A stretch of DNA of 64,000 bases from Methanolobus psychrotolerans (GTDB lineage Archaea > Halobacteriota > Methanosarcinia > Methanosarcinales > Methanosarcinaceae), in assembly GCF_002243045.1 (NCBI RefSeq), contig NZ_MBKP01000010.1, forward strand, positions 1 through 64,000, given 5' to 3'. The translations under genes were made by a program, and so were the position numbers. Position 1 is the stretch's first letter; every line of letters starts with the position of its first letter. Under the pieces are notes generated by a model that was given only the letters and a program-made list of their open reading frames with translations, made no database searches and was not told the DNA's origin. Below, piece after piece: positions 27,902-36,843 of this stretch.

Positions 27902-28677
27902 ATGGTATCGAGATCGTTGATTTGACCCCGGAGAACATTTCTGAATACGGAGTCTGCGGTTATAAGGATGTGAAAAAGCATCTTGAACTGAGGAGAAAGA
28001 TAGACTGGTTCAAAGAGTACTATCCTAAGGGTTTAAGGATAAAAGTACTTGTTTCCGAAAAAGGTGGTTATCAGGGTATGCTTGAGTATATCCCCGGAAA
28101 ATATGCTCACAGACCTGTGGATGCTGAAGGATATATGTTCATCCACTGCATTTTTGTTGGCTTTAAAAAAGAGTTCAAAGGCAAAGGCTATGCTTCTTCT
28201 CTGATAGATGAATGCCTCAAAGAGGCGAAAAATGAGGGTATGGATGGGGTCGCCGTTGTTACAAGAAAAGGATCATTTATGGCAAATAAAGATATTTTTG
28301 TCAAAAAGGGATTCATTTCGGTTGATAATGCTAAGCCTGATTTTGAATTGCTGGCCCTGAAATTCAATGAGGATGCGTCCGATCCCCAGTTCAAAAGTAT
28401 GGAACAGCAGTTAGAGAACTACAGGAATGGTCTCTTTATCATGCGTTCGGTCCAGTGTCCATATACCGAAAAAAATGTAAATGACATCCTTAGATCTGCC
28501 AGAAATGAATTCGGTATTGATGCCACATTGCTTGATCTTGAAGATTCAAATGCTGTACAGGATTCTCCATGTGCTTTCGGGACTTTCTGCATCATTTACA
28601 ATGGTGAGATTATAAGTCATCACCCGATAAGTAATACGAGATTTATGAATATCATAACTAAAAAAATTAGAGCTTAA
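27898..28677 (+). CDS. GNAT acetyltransferase with YoaP-type C-terminal domain
   Basis: A 259-residue protein. Residues about 1-145 form a GNAT fold with the acetyl-CoA loop FKKEFKGKGYASSLIDECLKEA (Q/RxxGxG/A pattern as FKGKGYA). The C-terminal half (NGLFIMRSVQCPYTEKNVNDILRSA, CAFGTFCIIYNGEIISHHPIS) resembles the YoaP domain. Its substrate is unknown. It overlaps the DUF3795 gene by 4 nt. Confidence 0.85.
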   Translation: MNGIEIVDLTPENISEYGVCGYKDVKKHLELRRKIDWFKEYYPKGLRIKVLVSEKGGYQGMLEYIPGKYAHRPVDAEGYMFIHCIFVGFKKEFKGKGYASSLIDECLKEAKNEGMDGVAVVTRKGSFMANKDIFVKKGFISVDNAKPDFELLALKFNEDASDPQFKSMEQQLENYRNGLFIMRSVQCPYTEKNVNDILRSARNEFGIDATLLDLEDSNAVQDSPCAFGTFCIIYNGEIISHHPISNTRFMNIITKKIRA

Positions 28678-28686
28678 CTTTTACTT

Positions 28687-30054
28687 TCACATCATCTTTA
28701 TTGACTTGATATTCATGAACTCATAGAACCCGTGCCTTGATAGTTCCCTACCCATGCCGCTTTTCTTAACACCGCCAAATGGCAGGCATGCCTGCGGTGT
28801 ACAGAATGAGTTAATGCCAATCATCCCGGTTTCAAGTTCAGAGGCGATTCTCATGGCTCTGTTACGGTCCTGGCTCCATACGCTGGCACCCAGTCCGAAC
28901 TCGGAATCGTTTGCAAGTTCAATGGCTTCATCCTCAGTTTTCACAGTAATTATCGGTGCCACAGGTCCGAATGTCTCCTCTCTCATGACCTTCATATTCC
29001 TGCTAACATTGCGCAGGACAGTTGGCGAGTACATGTAACCCTCACTTTTCATCCTCCCTCCGGGAATCAGGGCTTTCGCACCCTTTGATATAGCGTCACT
29101 GACCTGGCTTTCCAGTATATGCACCTGCTCTTCCCTGACCATTGGACCAATGTCTGTTTCCGGGTCCATGGGGTCCCCAATTTTAAGATTCCCTGTCAGT
29201 TCCACAAATCGTTCAGTGAACTCCTCTGCCACATCTTCCATTACGATGAAACGCTTTGCTGCTATGCATGTCTGGCCGGTATTGATGAAACGGCTTGGCA
29301 CGCCAACCTTTGCCGCCATTTCCACGTTTGCATCATCAAGAATTAAAAATGGATCACTGCCACCGAGTTCCAGCACGATTTTCTTCATGTTATGGGCAGC
29401 AAGCTCCGCAACCTTCTGTCCTGCATCATATCCTCCGGTGAATGATACTGCTTTGACATCATCCCTTGAGATAAGCGAAGATGCTGTTTTTCCATCTATT
29501 AGCAGAGTCTGGAAGACCCCTTCAGGAAACCCAGCTTCCAGAAAAATATTCTCAATTTCCAGCGCACACATGGGCACATAACTGGAGTGTTTGAGAAGCA
29601 TGACATTTCCGCCTGCCAGTACATGCGCTGCTGCGCTGAGAACCTGCCAGAACGGGAAGTTCCAGGGTTTGATCGCAAGCACAGTGCCCATGGGTTCGTA
29701 ATGTATCATGGAATCACATGAATTCTCTTCCGCAGGCTCAGGTTCAAGCATCTTCTCTGCATTGTCAGCAAAATAATCGAACATGGTGGCACATTTTGTG
29801 ACCTCGGGAACAGCCTGTTTCATGACCTTCCCCATTTCAGTTGTGATGAGTTTTCCATATTCCTGCTTGTTCTTTCGCAGTATCTCTGCAAATTTACGCA
29901 GAAGCTCGTTACGCTCAGAAACATCCGTTCTTTTCCATTCCCTGAAGACTTCAGCAGACTTTTTGAGCATTCGGCTAACCTGCTCGTCAGTGTGTAATTC
30001 GATCTTGCCGATAACTTTGCCTGTTGAGGGGTTTATGGATGAGATGTTTGTCAT
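28687..30054 (-). CDS. NAD(P)-dependent aldehyde dehydrogenase (succinate-semialdehyde type), paralogue 2
   Basis: A 455-residue ALDH, same length as the gene at 25951-27318 and clearly a paralogue. It has Asn132 (KPWNFPFW), the LELGGSDPF Glu, and Cys in GQTCIAAKR, so the catalytic set is complete. ATG 30054 follows GAGGAT. The two ALDH genes flank the DUF3795-GNAT pair on the opposite strand, suggesting a duplication later split by an insertion, or independent gain. Confidence 0.9.
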   Translation of the reverse strand: MTNISSINPSTGKVIGKIELHTDEQVSRMLKKSAEVFREWKRTDVSERNELLRKFAEILRKNKQEYGKLITTEMGKVMKQAVPEVTKCATMFDYFADNAEKMLEPEPAEENSCDSMIHYEPMGTVLAIKPWNFPFWQVLSAAAHVLAGGNVMLLKHSSYVPMCALEIENIFLEAGFPEGVFQTLLIDGKTASSLISRDDVKAVSFTGGYDAGQKVAELAAHNMKKIVLELGGSDPFLILDDANVEMAAKVGVPSRFINTGQTCIAAKRFIVMEDVAEEFTERFVELTGNLKIGDPMDPETDIGPMVREEQVHILESQVSDAISKGAKALIPGGRMKSEGYMYSPTVLRNVSRNMKVMREETFGPVAPIITVKTEDEAIELANDSEFGLGASVWSQDRNRAMRIASELETGMIGINSFCTPQACLPFGGVKKSGMGRELSRHGFYEFMNIKSIKMM

Positions 30055-30145
30055 GATGAATCCTCTAAATCAATGATATAATTGAAATGTCCCATATTTG
30101 GTATTATTGATTGATCAAAAATGAGAGTTGATGTTATCCTCCTGT

Positions 30146-30577
30146 CTATCTCATGGCAATCTGCACGACAGTAGGATATTTTTTCATTATTGTATAAACA
30201 ATGGACCTGGCAACCCAGAGTTTTCCCTGCTGCATCCGGCGCATCATACTCAGTTCTCCAACTATTTGGAATGCTTCAAGAGCCAGAGGGTCATTGAGAT
30301 AACAACTGTCAGGGACCTGTGTATCCGAAAAGAAAATGATGGGCAGTTTTAGTTTTTCGTGAAGATCAAAGGGCAGTTTTTCACTCAGACTTTGCAGCAC
30401 ATCTTTGTCAAATACATGTTCTTTGCCTGATTTTGTCCATGAGGCTGGCTTTTCTTCCGTTAGGAGCTGGGCAAGGCTCTTACGCTTAGAAACGATGCCA
30501 TCATTTATCTTTCCGATTTCCAGCCTCATCCATCGCATAAGGATCGAGTCGTCAGATGCAGGGTATCTACCGGACAT
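30146..30577 (-). CDS. UPF0216 (DUF61) protein
   Basis: A 143-residue archaeal UPF0216 member, recognised from the N-terminal LMRWMRLEIGKINDGIV and C-terminal RRMQQGKLWVARSIVY blocks. Its function is unknown. ATG 30577 is chosen because homologous sequence begins soon after it; an in-frame extension of 22 codons upstream is not family-like. The gene ends in UAG with TAA four codons later. It lies 91 nt before the ALDH gene on the same strand. Confidence 0.8.
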   Translation of the reverse strand: MSGRYPASDDSILMRWMRLEIGKINDGIVSKRKSLAQLLTEEKPASWTKSGKEHVFDKDVLQSLSEKLPFDLHEKLKLPIIFFSDTQVPDSCYLNDPLALEAFQIVGELSMMRRMQQGKLWVARSIVYTIMKKYPTVVQIAMR

Positions 30578-30703
30578 ATTATCCGGTTTTTTTATGTTGC
30601 TTATACTTGAAATCGGTTTTGAGCATAAGAATCTGGCAAACAATTTAAAGCTGTAATCTGATAAAGTAAACAGAGATTACGATAAACCGAACAGAAAAGG
30701 AAC

Positions 30704-31036
30704 ATGAGAATGCCTGGTAATTCCGAGATATTTGAAAAGTCCATTCGAAAAGTAAAGACGTCAGTTCTCAAAGCATTTGAGGACGAGGATGTCAGGATTG
30801 TCCTGTTCGGTTCAAGAGCAAGGGGAAATGCCCACTGCACATCAGATATCGATATCGGTATCCTGCCGTTTGATGAGTATGACCGAAAAAAGTTAACTGC
30901 TTTGAGAGCTGAATTAGAGGATATGAACATTCCCTATACTGTGGATCTGGTTGACCTGTCTGCTGTTTCAGAGGATTTCAGACAGAAAGTGCTTGATGAG
31001 GGAGAAATATGGAAAGACAGTACAATATCCAGATGA
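30704..31036 (+). CDS. mntA: MntA-type nucleotidyltransferase antitoxin
   Basis: A 110-residue minimal nucleotidyltransferase with the exact GSx10DxD motif: Gly36-Ser37 (FGSRARG) and Asp48/Asp50 (SDIDIG). In MntA-HepT systems it adds AMP units to a tyrosine of the HEPN toxin and silences it. A second ATG at 30710 is a plausible start after AAAAGG. The stop lies 28 nt inside hepT. Confidence 0.92.
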   Translation: MRMPGNSEIFEKSIRKVKTSVLKAFEDEDVRIVLFGSRARGNAHCTSDIDIGILPFDEYDRKKLTALRAELEDMNIPYTVDLVDLSAVSEDFRQKVLDEGEIWKDSTISR

Positions 31037-31416
31037 AGGCAAAGGTTGCAAAAAGGGCCCTGGGGACTTTGCAGGAGATAATGGATGAGCCATACTCCGT
31101 CATAATCAGGGACGCTGCCATCCAGCGGTTCGAATATACCTTCGAAGCTATATGGAAGCTCATCAAGGAGTACCTTCTCGAAAGGGAAGGTATTGTATGC
31201 AATTCCCCGAAATCATGTTTTCGTGAAGCTTTCAAAATGCACCTCATAAATGAGGATGAAAGCATGCAGGCCCTGTACATGACCGATGACAGGAACATGA
31301 CGACTCACACATATCATGAAGATGTGGCTGAAGAGATATACAAGGAACTTGCAGGGTATTACGGCCTGATGAACAAGATTTACACGAATATCATCAGGGA
31401 TTCGGGACTGGATTGA
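31009..31416 (+). CDS. hepT: HepT-type HEPN toxin
   Basis: A 135-residue all-helical HEPN protein. The RNase motif with the modified tyrosine, Rx4HxY, is complete: Arg95, His100, Tyr102 (RNMTTHTY). The protein should be a metal-independent RNase neutralised by AMP addition from MntA. GAGGGAG lies just before ATG 31009 inside mntA, so the genes overlap by 28 nt and are coupled. Confidence 0.93.
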   Translation: MERQYNIQMKAKVAKRALGTLQEIMDEPYSVIIRDAAIQRFEYTFEAIWKLIKEYLLEREGIVCNSPKSCFREAFKMHLINEDESMQALYMTDDRNMTTHTYHEDVAEEIYKELAGYYGLMNKIYTNIIRDSGLD

Positions 31417-31438
31417 CCCTCAATTTCCATATAAACTA

Positions 31439-32464
31439 TCATATCAACTCATCCAGGTGATCATACCTGAGCTTATAATAAGTCCCGCGACCGGTCCTTC
31501 CCACCTGCACGAATATCTTTTTCTTAACAAGTTCCTGAAGGTCCCGTTTTGATGTTGAAACGCCCAGGTCGCAGAGTTTCTGGTATTCCTTATTCGTGAT
31601 CTTTCCCATCTCACGTGCAAATTTAATGCCTTTGATCTGCCGGTCTTTCAGTCCGGTCTGAATATACTTTCCCACAGTCCCGTGGTCGCGGCTGATGTTC
31701 AATACTGCGTTCTCAACCCTTGACACCTTTAATGCAAGCCCGTAGAGATAGTACTCAAGCCAGTCATTAATGTTCGGTTCTTTTCCGTTGCTGCCTTCCA
31801 GTTTCTCAAAATAGTCCTTTTTTCTCTGGTTGAAGAACTCTTCAATGGTGAACAGTTTTTTTGCTTCCCTGAAATTCTTTCCCAGAATGTATGTGGATAT
31901 GCTTCTGGCAATGGTCCCACTAGCTCTTTCAAAAGGATGCATGCGATACAGTTCATAGTGCACTATCCCCGCCTGCAATGCAGGGAGCATTTCCACAGCT
32001 TCCTCGCTATAAACCCAGTCTATCAGATCCCGGACACAATATCTGATTCTTTCAGGTTCCATGAACCCCTCTGCCACAGTTGTCCGATACCTGCCAAGCT
32101 CATCTTCAGGAACTATCCCCTTCATGGCTATTCTGTGAAGTGTGAGTATCATGTCCTCGGAGATGTCCTCATTTTCAATGTTCTGAAGGTACTCATTCAA
32201 TTCCAGATAATTGAGGACCTCTTTCTTGTCTATTTCGTCCCCGAATATATCCTGTCCGTTAACCAGTTTTGTAACCTGCCTGATAGAAAGCCCGTTCTCC
32301 TCCAGGCTTGTAGCATGATAGGCGAGTCTGAAAAGGTTATTGATCTGCAGCCTTCTTTCCCATGCCGGAGGCACGTGGGTGTTGAGAATTATCTCCCTTG
32401 CTGCCTGTATTCTTGCAAGCAGGCGTACTGTCCTGTCATTATAGTGGAAATTAGGCTTGTACAT
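31439..32464 (-). CDS. Fic-domain protein with a degenerate Fic motif
   Basis: A 341-residue protein. The N-terminal inhibitory helix motif (S/T)xxxE(G/N) is present as TSLEEN (52-57). The Fic loop reads HPFERASGTIAR (176-187) rather than HPFx(D/E)GNGRxxR: His176 and Arg187 remain, but the acidic residue is Arg180, Asn is Ser182 and the first Arg is Thr184. A winged helix follows (about 265-341). Standard AMP transfer is doubtful; another nucleotide or phosphate transfer, or a binding role, is possible. It is convergent with mntA-hepT, 22 nt away. Confidence 0.88.
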   Translation of the reverse strand: MYKPNFHYNDRTVRLLARIQAAREIILNTHVPPAWERRLQINNLFRLAYHATSLEENGLSIRQVTKLVNGQDIFGDEIDKKEVLNYLELNEYLQNIENEDISEDMILTLHRIAMKGIVPEDELGRYRTTVAEGFMEPERIRYCVRDLIDWVYSEEAVEMLPALQAGIVHYELYRMHPFERASGTIARSISTYILGKNFREAKKLFTIEEFFNQRKKDYFEKLEGSNGKEPNINDWLEYYLYGLALKVSRVENAVLNISRDHGTVGKYIQTGLKDRQIKGIKFAREMGKITNKEYQKLCDLGVSTSKRDLQELVKKKIFVQVGRTGRGTYYKLRYDHLDELI

Positions 32465-32604
32465 GTTTCAGGTATCCTTCAGGGAGCTTATGCCTCAGTC
32501 AACTATTATCTTTTTCTGTTATCTGTTCCTGTTAAAGCTGTTTGATATTTATTTGATATTAATTGACTGGCCAAATATAAATTCTTTAAATACGAGTTAT
32601 AATT

Positions 32605-33525
32605 ATGGATAATCTGAATACTACAGCAGAGAAGATAAGAACAATGGAGATCCGGGGAGCAGGAAGGATTGCAGTTGCAGCATCAGCCGCATTGCGGGAC
32701 TATGCAATGTCGCTGAAATCCCTGCCCTTAAGTGAATTCAACCTTAAGCTCGAAGCAGCCGCAAAGACACTTGTGGACACCAGACCAACTGCTGTGTCTC
32801 TTCCCAATTCCGTTGCTCTCACAAAAAGACACAGTGCTACAAATGTCTATGATGCCATTAATGAAATAACCGGGAATGCGGAGAAATTCATTAAAAATGC
32901 AGAACAGGCACTTGGTAAAATAGGAAGGATAGGCGCTCAGCGTATTCGTGATGGTGATGTCATAATGACACACTGCAATTCCCACGCAGCGCTCTCTATT
33001 ATCAAAACAGCCTTTGACCAGGGCAAGGACATATCGGTAATTGCTACTGAATCCCGTCCCCGAAGGCAGGGCTTGATAACTATCAAGGAATTGAATGATT
33101 ATGGCATTCCCACGACCATGATAGTGGATTCTGCTGTGCGGCTGATAATGAAAGAAGTGGACCTTGTTGTGGTAGGTGCTGATTCTATTTCCGTTAACGG
33201 TGCGTTAATTAACAAGATAGGCACTTCCCAGCTTGCAATGGCAGCACATGAAGCCCGCAGGAATGTTATTGTTGCCGCGGAAACCTACAAATTCAGTCCA
33301 AGGACCCTTCTTGGAGAAATGGTTGAGATAGAGGACCGTTCCATTGATGAGGTAATAGATGCGCAGATCCTCAGGGAGCTTCCCAATGTCAAGGTCAGGA
33401 ATCCTGCATTTGATGTGACTCCGGCAGAATACATCGATCTAATAATTACTGAAGTGGGAGCCTTCCCGCCAACCATGGCTTTCACGGTAATAAAAGATTA
33501 TCTGGGACTTGAGCTGGCAGTTTAA
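32605..33525 (+). CDS. Ribose-1,5-bisphosphate isomerase
   Basis: A 306-residue eIF2B/MtnA-fold enzyme that makes ribulose-1,5-bisphosphate in the archaeal AMP phosphorylase-RuBisCO route. The catalytic Cys (MTHCNSHAAL) and Asp (VVVGADSISVNGALINKIGT region) are present, and the N-terminal IRGAGRIAVAAS fits the phosphate-binding site. The related eIF2B-like proteins are an alternative, but length and motifs favour the isomerase. A TATA element precedes the ATG. Confidence 0.88.
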   Translation: MDNLNTTAEKIRTMEIRGAGRIAVAASAALRDYAMSLKSLPLSEFNLKLEAAAKTLVDTRPTAVSLPNSVALTKRHSATNVYDAINEITGNAEKFIKNAEQALGKIGRIGAQRIRDGDVIMTHCNSHAALSIIKTAFDQGKDISVIATESRPRRQGLITIKELNDYGIPTTMIVDSAVRLIMKEVDLVVVGADSISVNGALINKIGTSQLAMAAHEARRNVIVAAETYKFSPRTLLGEMVEIEDRSIDEVIDAQILRELPNVKVRNPAFDVTPAEYIDLIITEVGAFPPTMAFTVIKDYLGLELAV

Positions 33526-33532
33526 ATGTAAA

Positions 33533-33549
33533 AGAATCCGAAGGATTCT
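33533..33549. terminator. Bidirectional hairpin between convergent genes
   Basis: AGAATCC (33533-33539) pairs with GGATTCT (33543-33549) around GAA. It lies between the stops of the isomerase and the minus-strand helix-hairpin-helix gene and overlaps the latter's UAG. Confidence 0.55.
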
Positions 33550-33835
33550 AATCTTTCCAGTTCCACCATTTCAGAAGTTGCGGGTCGTGCTCATCGCTGG
33601 ATGCAAAATAGACAGCACACCTGAACACGTAGAGCACGCATCTGTCAAGCTTTGTTCCATGAAGGTCGCATAACTGAAGATAGAGCTCTTCAGGATCCCT
33701 TTCCTTCAGGTCTGCAATATTACGCATACCAAGGTTCCAGAGGTCCTCTGCGGTCATTTTTCCCACCCCCGGGATTCGCATAAGTTCCTTTGCAGTAGTT
33801 TTATAGGCTGAAGATACCGCCTGTGCGTCTCTCAT
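33548..33835 (-). CDS. Small helix-hairpin-helix protein (Cdd1-like)
   Basis: A 95-residue protein with the hairpin ELMRIPGVGKMTAEDLWNLGM and a conserved tail YVFRCAVYFAS. It matches the small HhH family often annotated as Cdd1/pathogenicity-locus protein; DNA binding is expected but the role is unknown. Its ATG overlaps the nitroreductase stop by 4 nt. It ends in UAG. Confidence 0.8.
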   Translation of the reverse strand: MRDAQAVSSAYKTTAKELMRIPGVGKMTAEDLWNLGMRNIADLKERDPEELYLQLCDLHGTKLDRCVLYVFRCAVYFASSDEHDPQLLKWWNWKD

Positions 33836-34542
33836 TTTTTCCCCACCGTTGCAACATATATGACAAACTCGTTCTCACCGTCAATACCAAGTGCAGGATT
33901 GATCTCCTCGTCAAGGAACGCCCCGATGGCACAGACCCCGCAGCCCACAGACTCAGCGCTCAGGTACAGGTTCTGACACACGTGCCCGGCATCCAGGTGA
34001 AGATACCTGTACCCTCTCTGTCCGTATCTCCAGGCCATCCTGTAGGGCACTGCTGTCCAGATAAATGTCGCTGCACTTGTCTTAACAAAGGACTGGTCAA
34101 GACAGGCATGCTTTATCTTATCTGCAATGTTCTTGTCCATGTCGATTTCAACAAGCTTGTGCTCAATGGGAAGGAATCTGTACAGGCTTTTTTCAAGTCC
34201 CTGGACATTGTTCACAAGCACATAGGTTTCCAGGGCATGCCTGGCACCGGCCGAAGGTACAGTCCTGAAGGTTGCAGCTTCCCTGATGACTTCCTTAACT
34301 CCCTGAGTGCACCAGAGCATGTATGAAAGCTCTTCCATTGAAAGCGATTCTGAACTGTAGTTCCTGACACTCGTTCTCCTTTCGATAGCCTGCCTCAGGC
34401 TGATATCTTCAACTTTAACATCCTTTGGCTGCGGGAGGTCTATGACTTTGTCCTTGTCCTGTGGACCCAGTTCCAAGTCTGGCTGGGGATACCCCATGGA
34501 CTGGTCCGACCTGCCAAGATAGCGGTACTGTGTCTTTTCCAT
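33832..34542 (-). CDS. SagB/ThcOx-type nitroreductase
   Basis: A 236-residue FMN-dependent oxidoreductase of the SagB type: ERRTSVRNYSSESLSMEELSYMLW, TVPSAGARHALETYVLVNNVQG, and AYRMAWRYGQRGYRYLHLDAGH-like order with ESVGCGVCAIGAFLDEE. SagB proteins oxidise azolines in peptide natural products, but no azole-peptide cluster is here, so the substrate is unknown. It overlaps the HhH gene (ATGA). Confidence 0.88.
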   Translation of the reverse strand: MEKTQYRYLGRSDQSMGYPQPDLELGPQDKDKVIDLPQPKDVKVEDISLRQAIERRTSVRNYSSESLSMEELSYMLWCTQGVKEVIREAATFRTVPSAGARHALETYVLVNNVQGLEKSLYRFLPIEHKLVEIDMDKNIADKIKHACLDQSFVKTSAATFIWTAVPYRMAWRYGQRGYRYLHLDAGHVCQNLYLSAESVGCGVCAIGAFLDEEINPALGIDGENEFVIYVATVGKK

Positions 34543-34669
34543 GAAATCTTTGCCAATTCCACTAATTCTGATCGCCCCTTACTCTATAAGTGGAAATCCT
34601 CGTTCGTTCTTTATACGTGTTGCCCCTCAAAACTCACTGATGACCAAAAAGAGCAACTAAAATCCGAAC

Positions 34670-36709
34670 TCATCTAATACACGAACCCGGGCTCATTTCC
34701 TTATCCGTTGTCAGCAGTGATACCCTCTCGCCAGCATCTGCTGCAAGGAGCATGCCCTGGGACTCGACACCACAGAGCTTCACAGGCTTGAGGTTGACAA
34801 GCACGTTCACGGTCTTGCCTATCATCTCGTCAGGTTCATAGTATTCTGCAAGACCTGCGACCACCTGTCTTGGTTCCTCATCTCCTATATCGACCAGGAG
34901 GCGCAGGAGTTTCTTTGATTTCTTTACCTTCTCGGCGGAAATTATCTTTCCAACCCTTATGTCAAGCTTTGCAAAATCATCATATTCTATTTCTTCTTTG
35001 AATTCCATTTTTACTTCTTCCTTTATGCCTGCTTCCTTAGCCATGGCCGTCTTTACACGTTTTGAGGATATCTTTGTCATCTCTTCGATCTTATCATCCT
35101 CTATCTTTGTAAACAGTATTTCAGGCTGCACCAGTGCGGTGCCGCTAACCACATGAATAGTTGCTTCCTTGTAAGTTGCAGTATGGATATCAGAGTCCAT
35201 ACCTATCTGTTTCCAGGCAACCTCCATGCTGACAGGGATCATAGGTTCGAATAGCAGGACAAGCGCCTTAGCTATCTGGATACAGTTCTTAACTACCCTT
35301 CCGCAGGCATCCTTGTCTTCCTTTATGAGCTTCCAGGGTTCATTTGACTGGAAGTATGAATTTCCGTATGATGCAAGAGCCATTGCAGTATCTGCAGCCT
35401 TCTTGAACTCATATTCTGCATTTGCCCTTATGACATCTTCAATAGTGGAGTTTATCTTCTCAATTACCTCCGGGTCGATATCTCCCTCAGGGATCACGCC
35501 GAAGTTCTTGTAAGCAAAGAGCAGGTTCCTGTATAGGAAATTACCGAACACGCCTACAAGCTCGGTGTTGATCTTATCCTGGAATATCTTCCATGAGAAA
35601 TTGACCTCTTTTGTATGCGAGGTGTAGCTTACAAGATAATACCTTAGCAGGTCAGGATGGAAACCATGATCCAGGTAATCCTCCTCAACCCAGACCACAT
35701 AACCACGGGTCTTTGAGAAAGTCTTGTCCTCTATCTTCAGCATACCCGATGCAACAACTGCAGATGGCTGGCTGTAGTCAGCTCCTTTGAGCATTGCAGG
35801 CCAGAAAATACAGTGGTGGTAGATGATATCCCCACCAATGAAGTGGATTATCGGACAGTCACCCTTCCAGAATTTCTCCCAGTCACCACCAGTAGCTTCT
35901 GCCCACTGCTCTGTAAATGCCATATAACCAATAGGTGCATCCACCCATACATAAACGACAAGGTCATCGTGTCCCGGGAATTTCACACCCCATTCAAGGT
36001 TCCTTGTGATACACCAGTCTGTGAGCTCCTGCTTTACCCATCCCAGCGCATAGTTGCGTGCATTAAGGGTGCCACCAAGGTTTTCCAGGTGTTCGAGCAG
36101 GAAATCCTTGAATCCGGATAGTTTGAAAAAGAAATGTTCCTGTTCCTTGTACTCAGCAGGGCCCCGGCATATAGTACATACAGGCTCTTTGAGTTCTCCC
36201 GGCTCCAGGTGCTTTCCACATCCCTGGTCGCATTCATCGCCACGTGCTTTCTCACCGCAGTGGGGACATGTACCTGCAACATACCTGTCAGGCAGGAAAC
36301 GGTCACATTTTGGGCAGTAAGCAATCTCTATGGTCTTAGGGTAAAGATAACCTTCTTCTATAAGTTTCTCAACGATCTGCAAAGTTCTCTTATGGTTTGT
36401 ATCATCATCTGTTGTCCCAAAAGCATCAAACCTAACACCCATTTTCTTGAATACTTCTTCAAAGTGTACATGGTATTTCTGTACGAGTTCTTTAGGTGTG
36501 ATCCCAAGTTCCTCGGCATTTACTACAATAGGAGTTCCATGAGTATCAGAACCGCAGACGAATGTTGTTTCCTGTGAGTTCTTTTTTAGGGACCTAACAA
36601 AAATATCTGCAGGAATATAAGTTCTAAGATGCCCGACATGAGCTTTCCCGTTAGCATATGGAAGACCACAAGTTACAAGCACGGCTTTATCAGAAGGAAT
36701 GTTTGACAT
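34670..36709 (-). CDS. metG: Methionyl-tRNA synthetase
   Basis: A 679-residue class I synthetase: HIGH as HVGH ([14 protein letters not shown]), two zinc-binding Cys clusters ([21 protein letters not shown] region), KMSKS-like KTFSKTRG, and a C-terminal OB-fold tRNA-binding domain from about 575 ([24 protein letters not shown]). Full length. It is divergent from sppA with a 134-nt promoter region between. Confidence 0.96.
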   Translation of the reverse strand: MSNIPSDKAVLVTCGLPYANGKAHVGHLRTYIPADIFVRSLKKNSQETTFVCGSDTHGTPIVVNAEELGITPKELVQKYHVHFEEVFKKMGVRFDAFGTTDDDTNHKRTLQIVEKLIEEGYLYPKTIEIAYCPKCDRFLPDRYVAGTCPHCGEKARGDECDQGCGKHLEPGELKEPVCTICRGPAEYKEQEHFFFKLSGFKDFLLEHLENLGGTLNARNYALGWVKQELTDWCITRNLEWGVKFPGHDDLVVYVWVDAPIGYMAFTEQWAEATGGDWEKFWKGDCPIIHFIGGDIIYHHCIFWPAMLKGADYSQPSAVVASGMLKIEDKTFSKTRGYVVWVEEDYLDHGFHPDLLRYYLVSYTSHTKEVNFSWKIFQDKINTELVGVFGNFLYRNLLFAYKNFGVIPEGDIDPEVIEKINSTIEDVIRANAEYEFKKAADTAMALASYGNSYFQSNEPWKLIKEDKDACGRVVKNCIQIAKALVLLFEPMIPVSMEVAWKQIGMDSDIHTATYKEATIHVVSGTALVQPEILFTKIEDDKIEEMTKISSKRVKTAMAKEAGIKEEVKMEFKEEIEYDDFAKLDIRVGKIISAEKVKKSKKLLRLLVDIGDEEPRQVVAGLAEYYEPDEMIGKTVNVLVNLKPVKLCGVESQGMLLAADAGERVSLLTTDKEMSPGSCIR

Positions 36710-36843
36710 TTATTTTCTCCAGGAAATTTTCAATATCTCTGATGTTTGATTGCATGCAATTATAAAATATATTTCGCTTGCCAGGCATAAGGCAAGGTTT
36801 TTGAATGTGCACATACATTTAATAACCGGGATGGAATCTAGAG

